This document shows, piece by piece, positions 35,092 to 44,071 of a stretch of DNA of 64,000 bases. The notes below the pieces were generated by a model that was not told the DNA's origin, searched no databases, and was given only the letters and a program-made list of their open reading frames with translations. Source of the stretch: Burkholderiales bacterium 39-55-53 (GTDB lineage: Bacteria; Pseudomonadota; Gammaproteobacteria; Burkholderiales; Burkholderiaceae_C); assembly GCA_002282445.1 (NCBI GenBank), contig NCJK01000003.1:162889-226888 (forward strand), in the 5' to 3' direction. The stretch's first letter is position 1. Every line of letters starts with the position of its first letter. The position numbers and the translations under genes were made by a program.

Positions 35092-36515
35092 GCGGGATGC
35101 GTGCGGTAGTGGTGTGCAATGAGCTTGGCCAACAAGGCCGAAGCGCTGCGCGTGGTAGCGGTGTCAGCACGACTGGTCAGCGCAATCGGCACACGCGCAC
35201 CGAGCACAACACCTGAGCCTGAAGCGCCAGCCAAATATTCAAGCTGTTTGGCCATCATGTTGCCCGATTCCAAATCAGGGGCCACCAAGATATCGGCTTG
35301 GCCTGCCACGGCAGAGGCAATATGTTTGATCTCCGCAGCATGGCTAGACACCGCGTTGTCAAACGCGAGTGGACCATCGAGCAAGCCACCTTTGATTTGC
35401 CCACGGTCGGCCATCTTGCACAAGGCTGCGGCATCGAGCGTTGAAGGAATGTTGGGGTTCACGGTTTCGACCGCCGACAAAATGGCCACCTTCGGTGTGG
35501 CCACGCCCATGATTTGCGCAAACAAAATTGCGTTTTGCACGATGTCGGCTTTCTCGGCCAAGGTGGGTGCAATGTTCAGCGCGGCATCGGTGATGTACAG
35601 CGGCTTGGGATACATCGGCGCTTCAAAGCGGAACACATGCGACATGCGGCGGCCTGTGCGCAGCCCTTTTTGTGACACCACGGCATGAATCAATTCATCG
35701 GTATGCAAGCTGCCTTTCATCAAGGCTTCCAGTTTTTTGTCAGCGGCCATTTGCGCAGCCAAGTCAGCAGCGGCGTGGCTGTGTTCGACATGGATCACTT
35801 CGATGCCTGTCAAATCAATGCCTGCCTCGGCGGCAACCGCACGCAGCTTTTTCTCGGGGGCAATCAGCACAGCATGAATCAGGCCTGCATGATGTGCGTC
35901 CATCGCACCTTGCAAGGAGTCGGCATCGCACGGATGCACCACACCGCAGCGCACGGGTTCTAGCTCTGCGCCGAGTGCCAGCAAGTTGGCATGACGTTGT
36001 TCCGGATTGAACAAGCTGATGTGCGGCGCATGGATGCGCGGCATGCGCAGCTTCTCGGTGGGGGCCATCACTTTGGCCACGCCGTAAAGCACACGGTCGC
36101 CTTTTTGGTTGACCAGCAAACAATCCAGCTCGACTGTTTTCTTCTCGTCATTTTTTGCTGTGCAGGTGACGGTCACATTGAGCGTGTCACCAATTCGCAC
36201 AGGGCGGCTGAAGTGGAGGTTTTGCTCAAGGTAAATCGTGCCGGGGCCAGGAAAGACAGTGCCCAACACTGTGCTGATGAGCGAGCCGCCCCACATGCCG
36301 TGGCCAATGACGCCATGAAACAAGGTGGCACTGGCGTACTCGGGATCCAGATGCGCGGGGTTGGTGTCGCCCGACACAGCAGCGAAGGCCTGAATGTCGG
36401 CCAAGGTGAGTGTGCGCACCAAGCGTGCAACCTGTCCCACCACGATGCTGTCGTAGGGATAGTTCTCAAACCATTCGTTATTTGGATCGTTGGTGGTATC
36501 TGTGATGTCGTTCAT
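35088..36515 (-). CDS. Fused MaoC-like hydratase / phosphate acetyltransferase
   Basis: A 475-residue two-domain protein. Residues 1-165 are a MaoC-like hot-dog domain (DIQAFAAVSGDTNPAHLDPEYA, FHGVIGHGMWGGSLIS) typical of (R)-specific enoyl-CoA hydratases. Residues 175-470 are a phosphate acetyl/butyryltransferase domain (THPCDADSLQGAMDAHHAGLI-like opening, VLGARVPIALTSRAD end). It would convert acyl-CoA to acyl phosphate for AckA. ATG at 36515 is used because the family begins there. It sits between fabI-like and ackA genes. Confidence 0.9.
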   Translation of the reverse strand: MNDITDTTNDPNNEWFENYPYDSIVVGQVARLVRTLTLADIQAFAAVSGDTNPAHLDPEYASATLFHGVIGHGMWGGSLISTVLGTVFPGPGTIYLEQNLHFSRPVRIGDTLNVTVTCTAKNDEKKTVELDCLLVNQKGDRVLYGVAKVMAPTEKLRMPRIHAPHISLFNPEQRHANLLALGAELEPVRCGVVHPCDADSLQGAMDAHHAGLIHAVLIAPEKKLRAVAAEAGIDLTGIEVIHVEHSHAAADLAAQMAADKKLEALMKGSLHTDELIHAVVSQKGLRTGRRMSHVFRFEAPMYPKPLYITDAALNIAPTLAEKADIVQNAILFAQIMGVATPKVAILSAVETVNPNIPSTLDAAALCKMADRGQIKGGLLDGPLAFDNAVSSHAAEIKHIASAVAGQADILVAPDLESGNMMAKQLEYLAGASGSGVVLGARVPIALTSRADTATTRSASALLAKLIAHHYRTHPA

Positions 36516-36523
36516 GGTGCTCT

Positions 36524-37300
36524 TCAATTCACGGCGTGGCTGCCGGCGTCTACAAAAATGGTTTGGCCCGTCATGCCGCTGGCGGCATCGGTGCACAAGA
36601 AGGTGCTGAGGTTGGCAATTTCTTCCAGCGTCACCAATCGGCCCAACGGCGCTTTGGCGATGTTGCTTTGCATGAGTGCATCAAAGGCTTCGATGCCCGA
36701 GGCGGCACGTGTGGGGATGGGTCCAGGCGACACGGCATGCACGCGCACGCCTTGCGGGCCCAGCTCTAGCGCCATGTAGCGCACCAGTGATTCAAGCGCG
36801 GCTTTGACAGGGCCCATCAGCCCATAGTGCGGCACGGCTTCGTCTGCGCCAAGGTAAGTCATGGTGACCATGCTGCCACCGTGCGTCATGTACGGTGCAC
36901 AAAATTTGGCGAGCGTGGCGAACGAGTGGCACGACACTTCCATGGCGCGCGCAAAGCCTTCGCTAGAGCTGTCAATCACGCGGCCATGCAAATCGGCCAA
37001 AGGGGCCCACGCGATGGAGTGAATCACAAAGTCCAACCGGCCCATCTTGGCGGCGGCATAAGCCACCAACTTTTCTAATTCTTCGGGTGTCTCGATGTTG
37101 CAGGTTTGCAAGTCCATGCCCAGCGGCTGGGTGAGTGGCTCTACGTAGGTGCGGGCCTTGTCGTTCAAACATGAGGCCACCACTTCTGCGCCCATAGCCT
37201 GCGCTTGACGTGCGCAACCCCACGCAATGCTGTGTTCGTTGGCCAGGCCCAAGACCAAACCTTTCTTGCCCTTGAGATCAAAGGCGGACATCGTGTTCAT
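36524..37300 (-). CDS. fabI: FabI-type enoyl-ACP reductase
   Basis: A 258-residue short-chain dehydrogenase of the FabI group: LKGKKGLVLGLANEHSIAWG at the NAD site, then MTYLGADEAVPHYGLMGPVKAALE with the two Tyr and Lys in FabI spacing, and TAASGMTGQTIFVDAG at the end. It is probably a second FabI tied to the acyl-phosphate operon rather than the main fatty-acid enzyme. The ATG is preceded by GAGGAA and overlaps the nudix gene stop by four bases. Confidence 0.88.
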   Translation of the reverse strand: MNTMSAFDLKGKKGLVLGLANEHSIAWGCARQAQAMGAEVVASCLNDKARTYVEPLTQPLGMDLQTCNIETPEELEKLVAYAAAKMGRLDFVIHSIAWAPLADLHGRVIDSSSEGFARAMEVSCHSFATLAKFCAPYMTHGGSMVTMTYLGADEAVPHYGLMGPVKAALESLVRYMALELGPQGVRVHAVSPGPIPTRAASGIEAFDALMQSNIAKAPLGRLVTLEEIANLSTFLCTDAASGMTGQTIFVDAGSHAVN

Positions 37301-38193
37301 AAAAATTCCTCAAAACCATGGGTAGGCTCAAAACGGCCCGCCACAAAACGCAATCGGGTCGGCCCTGGCATGGCGCGTTGCGCCACCGAGTGACGCGGAT
37401 CGCCGGGGTAACACAAGGTGCGCACCCCTGCATCGTCAAAAGCCTCTGGAAAAATCAGGGGCGGCTTTTGCTGCTGCGCTAAGTTCATCACACTTTGAGT
37501 ACAGCCGTGTGACAACAAAGACGCCAAAGTCATGATTTGCGGAGGCGCCAGCGGCAATTCACCCGCCCAGTAACGGGTCAAGCCCTCAAGAGGGGTCAAC
37601 CAAATGCTGTCAATCGCCTCAATGTTGTCGTGGATGGGATGTTGCCCATGCGGCAAAACCGCCACAAAGAAGCGGGTGTCAAACCGCCGACTGCTTACCG
37701 ACGGCTGCACCGGCGTGATCCAACGCGACCAAGTCGCCAAGTGCTGCGTATCGATCCGAAGTTCTGCACATCGCAGCACTTCGGCAAAGGATTGGCCACC
37801 ATGCAAAGCACGTTGCCAATGTTCCCGCTGGTTTGCATCGTGCGCCAAGGCTTGGCTTTGGCTTGAGCGGGCATACAAGACGCCGCACTCTTCTAGCACC
37901 TCGCGCACAGCTGCCACATACAGACCAGCGGCGGTTTGCTCTGATAAATCAACCTCACCCAAAGCTTGATGCAGCGATGGTGGTGAAGCATCTAAGTAGG
38001 TGTGCACTTCAGGCGAGCAATCGGCTTCGTCTAATTTGCCACCAGGAAAAACAAAAGCGCCACCCGATACAGCCGAAGCTGTGTGGCGGCGCAGCAAAAA
38101 GACCTGCAGGCCTTTTTGGAGGTCATCACGTAACAACACCACCGTCGCCGAAGCACGCGGTGGTGTTGTGATGATGTCGCTGTTGAGTTGCAT
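37297..38193 (-). CDS. Nudix hydrolase with an interrupted Nudix box
   Basis: A 298-residue Nudix protein. The Nudix box is split: FVFPGGKLDEAD near residue 48 is followed by an insertion of about 38 residues before AAVREVLEECGVLY. This layout is seen in NUDT19/RP2p-like acyl-CoA diphosphatases. A coenzyme A derivative is therefore a plausible substrate, which would fit the acyl-CoA genes downstream, but this is inferred. It is the first gene of the nudix-fabI-maoC/pta-ackA operon. Confidence 0.85.
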   Translation of the reverse strand: MQLNSDIITTPPRASATVVLLRDDLQKGLQVFLLRRHTASAVSGGAFVFPGGKLDEADCSPEVHTYLDASPPSLHQALGEVDLSEQTAAGLYVAAVREVLEECGVLYARSSQSQALAHDANQREHWQRALHGGQSFAEVLRCAELRIDTQHLATWSRWITPVQPSVSSRRFDTRFFVAVLPHGQHPIHDNIEAIDSIWLTPLEGLTRYWAGELPLAPPQIMTLASLLSHGCTQSVMNLAQQQKPPLIFPEAFDDAGVRTLCYPGDPRHSVAQRAMPGPTRLRFVAGRFEPTHGFEEFL

Positions 38194-38217
38194 TAACCGC
38201 AGCGATGAAGCAGAGGA

Positions 38218-38706
38218 TTACTTACCTATGTAAGCCACATCCGCACGGCGGTTTTGTGCCCAAGCGGCTTCGTCATGACCTTCAGCTTTTGGCTTTTCGC
38301 TACCAAAGCTCACTGGCTCGGCTTGGCCGTCTTTGACGCCATAGGCCTTCATGCCACGCGCCACAGCTTCTGCACGCTTTTGGCCCAAAGCCAAGTTGTA
38401 TTCGCGGCCACCGCGCTCGTCGGCATGGCCTTCAACGCGTACTTTCAACGCACCGTTGGCAGCCAAGTACTTGCCTTGACGCTCAACCACGCCAGCTTGG
38501 TCAGCTTTGATGTCGAACTGGTCGAAGCCAAAGTAAACGCTGCGCTCTTTAGAGATAGGGCTATTTGGGTTGAGGTGGTCCGCGACCACCGCAGCGACAG
38601 CTGAAGTTGCCTTGGCATCGGAAACATTGTCAAGTTTTGTGGAGCTGCAAGCAGACAGTAAGGCTACAGAAACGATAGACAGGAGAGCAAAGAGACGTTT
38701 GGACAT
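38218..38706 (-). CDS. pal: OmpA-like peptidoglycan-associated lipoprotein (Pal)
   Basis: A 162-residue outer-membrane lipoprotein. The signal ends in the lipobox LLSAC (Cys20). The OmpA-like domain carries VYFGFDQFDIKAD, VEGHADERGGREYNLALGQKRA and NRRADVAYIG, which bind peptidoglycan. It belongs to the Tol-Pal type but no tol genes are adjacent, so it may be a second Pal-like protein. Downstream is the nudix operon. Confidence 0.9.
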   Translation of the reverse strand: MSKRLFALLSIVSVALLSACSSTKLDNVSDAKATSAVAAVVADHLNPNSPISKERSVYFGFDQFDIKADQAGVVERQGKYLAANGALKVRVEGHADERGGREYNLALGQKRAEAVARGMKAYGVKDGQAEPVSFGSEKPKAEGHDEAAWAQNRRADVAYIGK

Positions 38707-39037
38707 GAGGTTTTTCAGTTTGTAAAAAATAACCCTAGTATTTTAACGGATGGATCTGCCGAAGACTCCCAATGGCAAAAGTGTTGTTTTTTTTGACACT
38801 TTATTAAATTCTTTTATAAATCAACAACATAGGCAATTTTCTTAATTTTGTTTCTTTTTTGAATTAAGTTTAATTTAAAAGTATTCAAATAGTGTCGAAA
38901 ATCCGTCTTTTCACAGTTAACACTCGCTAAATGGCTGATTGCAGAACGCTTCATACACAGGTAAATTCAATTCCCCGTTAGCAATTTCGGTCGTTTACAA
39001 CCATGCAGCACTGCCCTTGAGTGCGAGGAATAAAAAG
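38707..39037. other. AT-rich divergent spacer between pal and the ParA-like gene
   Basis: About 330 bases without a gene. The part from roughly 38,775 to 38,900 is extremely AT-rich, with long T and A runs. It contains two perfect short inverted repeats: AAAGTGT/ACACTTT (38778-38784, 38796-38802) and CTTAATT/AATTAAG (38841-38847, 38862-38868). It should hold the pal and ParA promoters. Curved DNA or binding by an H-NS-like silencer is plausible. No RNA gene is seen. Confidence 0.6.
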
Positions 39038-39997
39038 ATGTCAACATTCAAAATTTTGGTCACCAGTCAAAAAGGTGGCGTTGGTAAAAGCACTGTTTCT
39101 GCCAATTTGGCCGCCTATCTGCGCCGCCAAGGCCAAACCGTCACATTGATCGACTTTGACACTCATGGTTCCTCCAGCACATGGCTGACACGCGCCCCCA
39201 ACATTGGCGTTGTGGTTCAGCACCACATCCTTCCTTTAGACCAAGGCGGCAACCGTCCGATCTTGGATGCACGCTTGCATTTGCGCCGCGCCGCCAGCAG
39301 CTCGGAAGTGGTCATTTGCGATTTGACATGGACAGACTCCATTGCAGGCGAGTTGATGTTTGAATACGATTTGGTCATCGTGCCCACCTCGGTGTCAGAA
39401 ATCGAACTGGCCGCCACCGCTGGCTTCTTGAGCCGCCACCGCTGGGTATTTGACTCAGCCATCCACACACCGCCTACCCTTCTGGTTTGCCCAACACGCG
39501 TACAACCCGAGCAGCTGCAAAGCGATGTGTTCTCCAAGCAGCGCTTCCCAGTCAGCTTCATGCTGGCACCACCGGTATTGGAAGCTCAATCAGCACGCGA
39601 AATGTTTGAACGCGGCTACTTGATGGATTTGCAAGATGCTTGCGGTACATCCTTCAATGAATTTGGGAAATCAGTGTGCGCAGCACGCGAAATGCGTGAC
39701 TCTGCGCAAGGCATGCGTCAAACCACTAACACTCGGGTGAACATCCCCACCAACCGAACCACAGGCTCACTAAATGTGGCAGCATCCGGTGTCAAACGTC
39801 ATAATTTGCTGTCAAATTCAACCACGCTTTCTAGTCAGTATTCGATTTTGGGTCGTCATCGCTTGCAAAAGGTTCGTCCTGAAGACTTGGCAGGCAAGAC
39901 AGTCCCACAAGCGGCAACCCCTCAGTCCCCTCAAATTGCTTCGATGGGTATCCCCCAATTCCTTAAACGCATGTCCATGGGTGTCATGAATAAATGA
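39038..39997 (+). CDS. ParA/MinD-like ATPase
   Basis: A 319-residue P-loop ATPase. The deviant Walker A is KGGVGKST (residues 12-19), followed by LIDFDTHGSSSTWL and the Walker B-like VVICDLTW. Residues 205-300 are Ser/Thr/Asn-rich and probably disordered. The last residues (IPQFLKRMSMGVMNK) resemble the amphipathic membrane-targeting helix of MinD (FLKRLFGG in E. coli). ATG at 39038 follows GAGGA. It overlaps the next gene by four bases. No ParB, parS-like repeat or MinC/MinE is adjacent, so a role in positioning envelope or flagellar components is inferred. Confidence 0.85.
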   Translation: MSTFKILVTSQKGGVGKSTVSANLAAYLRRQGQTVTLIDFDTHGSSSTWLTRAPNIGVVVQHHILPLDQGGNRPILDARLHLRRAASSSEVVICDLTWTDSIAGELMFEYDLVIVPTSVSEIELAATAGFLSRHRWVFDSAIHTPPTLLVCPTRVQPEQLQSDVFSKQRFPVSFMLAPPVLEAQSAREMFERGYLMDLQDACGTSFNEFGKSVCAAREMRDSAQGMRQTTNTRVNIPTNRTTGSLNVAASGVKRHNLLSNSTTLSSQYSILGRHRLQKVRPEDLAGKTVPQAATPQSPQIASMGIPQFLKRMSMGVMNK

Positions 39998-40548
39998 GTT
40001 CCGAGCCACAATTTTTGTCCTTCAAAGGACTCAAACAGTACACGCCTGAGGACGGCTGGGGGCAAGTCAATGCCATTTTGCAATCACACGCACATCCAAC
40101 GGTTGTGACGCAACCTGCCCACCAGCAAGCCCCACAACAAGCTGCACCTCAGCACCACCAGCCACAGCATCAGGCTGTGCCAGATAACGTACCCACGTTG
40201 ACCGAAACACCTGATGCAACCCCAGAAGGCGCAGCAGTGTTTGATCCACTCATCAATGAGTTGTTTGAGCAGTTGCGTGTGCCGCCTAGTGATGACCTGA
40301 CACAAACATGGCGCACGATTGCCGCTGAAGTGAATTTATTGACAGCGCGTATGGCCCTTCAACGCGAGTTGCAAGAGCGTTTGCAAAAGCTCGACCAAGA
40401 GCTGCTTAGCCTGCGCGGCACGATCCTGGCCCACTTGGCAGATGTGCAACAAGCCGCAGATCAGCAACTGACCTCAGCGCGTTTACGCGCAGAGGTATCT
40501 GCTTTGGCCCAAACCAAACTCTCTGCCAAGCTAAGCAATAAACGATAA
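39994..40548 (+). CDS. Hypothetical His/Gln-rich coiled-coil protein, partner of the ParA-like ATPase
   Basis: A 184-residue cytoplasmic protein. Residues 1-25 form a short conserved-looking head (FLSFKGLKQYTPEDGWGQV). Residues 30-62 are a low-complexity His/Gln/Ala/Pro stretch, and residues 110-180 are a strong coiled coil. The start overlaps the ATPase stop (ATGA), so the two are made together. It may be the adaptor that couples the ATPase to its cargo. No known family recognised. Confidence 0.7.
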   Translation: MSSEPQFLSFKGLKQYTPEDGWGQVNAILQSHAHPTVVTQPAHQQAPQQAAPQHHQPQHQAVPDNVPTLTETPDATPEGAAVFDPLINELFEQLRVPPSDDLTQTWRTIAAEVNLLTARMALQRELQERLQKLDQELLSLRGTILAHLADVQQAADQQLTSARLRAEVSALAQTKLSAKLSNKR

Positions 40549-40572
40549 CCACCACGCTAAGGAGCGCTGAGC

Positions 40573-42198
40573 ATGCTGGACAAACTCAATCAGATTTATC
40601 CGGTGCGCTACACAGCGTTCATTGCATCGGTTGTCTTACTCGTCCTGTCTCTATTAGGAGCCGGCGTTCTTGGCCTTAGCGGCTGGTGGCCCATGGTGTT
40701 CTTGGCTTTGTGCGCCGTGGGCATCTATGACTTGCAGCAATCGCACCATGCGATTTTGCGCAACTACCCCATCATTGGGCATTTGCGTTTCATGCTGGAA
40801 ACCATTCGTCCAGAAATTCGTCAGTACTTCTTAGAGTCAGAAACCGAAGCCGCGCCATTCTCGCGCGCACAGCGCACTCTGGTCTACACACGTGCCAAGG
40901 GCCAATCCGACAAACGCCCGTTTGGCACGCAACTCGACACACGCGCCATGGGCTACGAATGGATCAACCATTCCATAGCACCTACACACTTGGCGGGCCA
41001 TGACTTTCGCGTCAAAGTGGGTGGCAAAGACTGTACGCAGCCCTACAACATCAGCCTATTTAACGTGTCAGCCATGAGCTTTGGCGCGCTCAGCGCCAAT
41101 GCGATTCAAGCCTTGAACTTGGGCGCCAAGATGGGTGGCTTTGCACATGACACAGGCGAAGGTTCGATTTCACGTCATCACCGCGCACACGGCGGTGATT
41201 TGATTTGGGAAATTGGCTCTGGCTATTTTGGTTGCCGCGACGAGCAAGGCCATTTCTGTCCTGATCGATTTCTAGAAAACGTGCGCTCACCGCAAGTCAA
41301 GATGGTCGAGATCAAACTCAGCCAAGGTGCAAAACCAGGTCACGGCGGCGTATTGCCAGGCCCCAAAGTGACCGAAGAAATTGCCGAAGCACGTGGTGTG
41401 ATGGTGGGTGAGGACTGTGTATCGCCTGCCAGCCACAGCAGTTTTTCAACGCCATTGGAATTGATGGCCTTCATCCAACAACTGCGCACCTTGAGCGAAG
41501 GCAAGCCCGTGGGTTTCAAGCTGTGTATCGGCCACCCTTGGGAATGGTTTGCGATTGTCAAAGCCATGCTCGAGAGCGGCATTCAACCCGACTTCATCGT
41601 GGTGGACGGTGCCGAAGGCGGCACTGGAGCTGCACCCCTTGAATTTTCAGACCACATGGGCATGCCATTGCAAGAAGCTCTGCGCTTGGTGCACAACACC
41701 TTGGTAGGTGCAGGCTTGCGCGACAGCATTCGCATAGGCGCCAGCGGCAAAATTGTGAGCGCGTTTGACATGGCTCGCGCTTTGGCCCTAGGCGCCGACT
41801 GGTGCAACAGCGCACGCGGTTTCATGTTTGCGCTGGGTTGCATCCAAGCACAAACCTGCCACAGCGGCAATTGCCCAACGGGCGTCACTACCCAAGACCC
41901 TACACGCCAACTCGCGCTGGTTGTGCCTAGCAAGGCCGAGCGGGTCAAGAACTTCCACGAACACACCTTGGAAGCCTTGCAAGAACTGATGGAAGCCTCA
42001 GGGCTCAAAACGCCACACGACTTCACACCACGTCACATCATGCGTCGCGTGAGCGAAACCCAAACCCTGCACTTGTCCGACATGGTGGACACCATCGAAG
42101 CAGGCGCCTTGCTCAAAGACGATGTCAGTGCCTTGCCCTCTGTATTTAACGATTGGCCACTGACCAATGCCAAAAGCTTTGGCATTCAGGCAGCTTAA
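40573..42198 (+). CDS. FMN-binding glutamate synthase family protein
   Basis: A 541-residue protein. Two N-terminal membrane helices (about 12-55) are followed by a glutamate-synthase-type FMN barrel: FNVSAMSFGALSANAI, HDTGEGSISRHH, KPGHGGVLPG and VDGAEGGTGAAP. The 3Fe-4S ligands follow the pattern CIQAQTCHSGNCPTG. It lacks the amidotransferase domain of true glutamate synthase, and its substrate is unknown. AAGGAG precedes the ATG. It follows the ParA-like pair and may be cotranscribed. Confidence 0.88.
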   Translation: MLDKLNQIYPVRYTAFIASVVLLVLSLLGAGVLGLSGWWPMVFLALCAVGIYDLQQSHHAILRNYPIIGHLRFMLETIRPEIRQYFLESETEAAPFSRAQRTLVYTRAKGQSDKRPFGTQLDTRAMGYEWINHSIAPTHLAGHDFRVKVGGKDCTQPYNISLFNVSAMSFGALSANAIQALNLGAKMGGFAHDTGEGSISRHHRAHGGDLIWEIGSGYFGCRDEQGHFCPDRFLENVRSPQVKMVEIKLSQGAKPGHGGVLPGPKVTEEIAEARGVMVGEDCVSPASHSSFSTPLELMAFIQQLRTLSEGKPVGFKLCIGHPWEWFAIVKAMLESGIQPDFIVVDGAEGGTGAAPLEFSDHMGMPLQEALRLVHNTLVGAGLRDSIRIGASGKIVSAFDMARALALGADWCNSARGFMFALGCIQAQTCHSGNCPTGVTTQDPTRQLALVVPSKAERVKNFHEHTLEALQELMEASGLKTPHDFTPRHIMRRVSETQTLHLSDMVDTIEAGALLKDDVSALPSVFNDWPLTNAKSFGIQAA

Positions 42199-42261
42199 GT
42201 TGCGCCTAGCGTTTTTACTGTCAAATTAAGCAGCACGGCACGTAGGCTCCGGTAGCCAACA

Positions 42262-42287
42262 AAAAAGCGACCCTCGGGTCGCTTTTT
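42262..42287. terminator. Bidirectional terminator between convergent operons
   Basis: AAAAAGCGACC and GGTCGCTTTTT form a perfect 11-bp stem with a CTCG loop. The A and T runs give U-tails in both directions. It separates the glutamate-synthase-like gene from the leftward flhB-linked operon. Confidence 0.92.
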
Positions 42288-42302
42288 ATTTCTCGATGTT
42301 GA

Positions 42303-43574
42303 TCAGTCTGGCACGCGTGGGTACTGAATAGGCTTTTCACGCACCATCGGTGGAGGTGCCGCAGCTGCAGCCGCACGCGCTTTCTCTGCGGCTGCTCGTT
42401 CTGCAGCAGCGGCCTTTTCAGCAGCAGCTTTCTCAGCTGCAGCCTTGGCAGCACGCGCTGCGGCAGCTCGCTCAGCAGCAGCCTTTTCTTCGGCAATCTG
42501 CTCAGCAGATTTCACAGGTTTTTCAGGCTGCATGCGCATCATCACAGCACGTTCTGCAGCAGCTTTTTGTTGCGCCAAACGTTCGGCAGCAGATGCCTTT
42601 TCAGAAGCTGCTGCAGCTTTTTGTGCCTCTGCTGCTGCGCGTTGTGCATCCGTGGCTGCTTTGGCAGATTGCGCTGCTTTGTCTGCCGCCTTTTGAGCGT
42701 CACCTGCAGCTACAGCGGCCTTATCGATGGTCTTTTCAATGGTCTTGATTGCAGCTGCTTCAGCTGCGGTTTGTGCACGCTCACGCACTTGGACCGCAGC
42801 ATTCAAATCAGACTTGAGCTTTTGAATTTCAACCAACAACACTTGCGTGCTGGGGCCCTGAGGTGCAGCAGGAGCTGGTGGTTGGAGTCGGGCCAATGCT
42901 TTGTCTGTCACCGAGTTCAATTTGGTGTCGAATGACTGCAACTTGTTCTCCATGCCTGCCAACTGCTTTTGCATGTCTTTGAACTTCAAGTCGCTGGACT
43001 TGTTCGCTTCCGTGGCCACCACGTTAGGCATAGCCGTCATGGTCTTGCCCAACTCTTCCAAGCGTTTGGCCACTTGTGTTTGCGTGGTGATCACTTCGTC
43101 TTGTTTTTCAGTGATTTCAGAGAAATCTGAATGCGTCTTACCGATGGCCGTTAGGCTGGCATCCACCTCAATCACGCGCTTGGCCATGGCGTACACCATG
43201 GTGTCGAGCTCTTTGATCGACTTGGTCATTTTCATGGTGATGGCAAAGAAAATGCCCATGGCAATGAGTAAACACGCGCAAAAAGCACCCAACATGATGC
43301 GCGAGTGCATCACATTGCGGCGGTTGTTTTCTTGAATTTTGGACACCACGGCACGCATGGTGGCACTGACATCAGCAGCAATAGAGGCTGAACGAGTAGA
43401 CACCTCAGCCGAATCGAGCACCACCGATGTGAGCTCTTCAATTTGACGCGCCACTTCGTTGGTGTCGAGCGATTGCGAAGCAATCTCCGTCAAGCGGTCA
43501 GCCGTGGCCTCGACGTCCACGATGGCTTCTGCGGCTTCAGCCGCATCGGAAATCGTTTGTTGTTCATCAGCCAT
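42303..43574 (-). CDS. TolA-like membrane-anchored coiled-coil protein
   Basis: A 423-residue protein. Residues 1-90 are acidic and helical with a stretch like chemoreceptor linkers (STRSASIAADVSATMRAV). One membrane helix spans about 93-114 (MLGAFCACLLIAMGIFF). Long coiled coil follows to about 250, then an Ala/Lys/Glu-rich helix of about 150 residues (repeats such as AAAEKAAAEKAAAAERAA) like TolA domain II, ending in a short Pro-rich tail. The topology suggests a periplasm-spanning rod or a cytoplasmic scaffold. It is the last gene of the operon that begins at fliO. Confidence 0.75.
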   Translation of the reverse strand: MADEQQTISDAAEAAEAIVDVEATADRLTEIASQSLDTNEVARQIEELTSVVLDSAEVSTRSASIAADVSATMRAVVSKIQENNRRNVMHSRIMLGAFCACLLIAMGIFFAITMKMTKSIKELDTMVYAMAKRVIEVDASLTAIGKTHSDFSEITEKQDEVITTQTQVAKRLEELGKTMTAMPNVVATEANKSSDLKFKDMQKQLAGMENKLQSFDTKLNSVTDKALARLQPPAPAAPQGPSTQVLLVEIQKLKSDLNAAVQVRERAQTAAEAAAIKTIEKTIDKAAVAAGDAQKAADKAAQSAKAATDAQRAAAEAQKAAAASEKASAAERLAQQKAAAERAVMMRMQPEKPVKSAEQIAEEKAAAERAAAARAAKAAAEKAAAEKAAAAERAAAEKARAAAAAAPPPMVREKPIQYPRVPD

Positions 43575-43576
43575 AG

Positions 43577-44050
43577 TTAAACCTTTGTTTTATTTCGTTC
43601 TTCGAGTCGGTCAAGCCGAACGTTGAGTGTGTGTATGTCATCGTTGAGCTTGCCCATGCGAATCTGAAGCTGTTCACCCCATGTATCGGCTTGAGCTGGC
43701 TCGTCTTGAGCCGGCTCGTCTTGCACTGATGCGTCTGGCTCAGCCGAGCACGGTGAGGCTGCAGTTGGCTCTGGAACTGTTGGAGCCTCTGCCGAGTCGC
43801 TGGGTTCGACGATCTCAGCAGGCGCTGCTGGAACTTCTTCAAGCACAGGGTCTGGCTCAACCAACTCCGTCAGGGTGGGCACATTTGCTAACGCCTCCGC
43901 ACTGAGACCTTCGGCATCTTCAGCCAAATCAGGCACATTGATTTGCGGCAACGTGCCAGGCTGATACCCAGGCTCAAACGGTGCGGCCTCGGGATGAATG
44001 CCGTCCGACACGGGTGTATCAGAGTTAGGGTTTTCGTGTTCTTGGCTCAT
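43577..44050 (-). CDS. Hypothetical acidic Pro/Glu/Ala-rich protein
   Basis: A 157-residue protein. Residues 1-115 are low-complexity and acidic (Glu, Pro, Ala, Val) with no membrane segment. Residues 118-157 form a short helix predicted to be coiled coil (GEQLQIRMGKLNDDIHTLNVRL). AGGAACG precedes the ATG, and it ends two bases before the TolA-like gene. It may bridge the SPOR and TolA-like proteins. No family recognised. Confidence 0.65.
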   Translation of the reverse strand: MSQEHENPNSDTPVSDGIHPEAAPFEPGYQPGTLPQINVPDLAEDAEGLSAEALANVPTLTELVEPDPVLEEVPAAPAEIVEPSDSAEAPTVPEPTAASPCSAEPDASVQDEPAQDEPAQADTWGEQLQIRMGKLNDDIHTLNVRLDRLEERNKTKV

Positions 44051-44071
44051 GAGTCGTTCCTAGCCATGGCT

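Noticed and set aside
39038-39997. Assignment as FlhG or chromosome-partition ParA
   Set aside because: No flhF, ParB or parS-like repeats are nearby and the long Ser/Thr-rich region is unlike FlhG; the general label ParA/MinD-like is safer.
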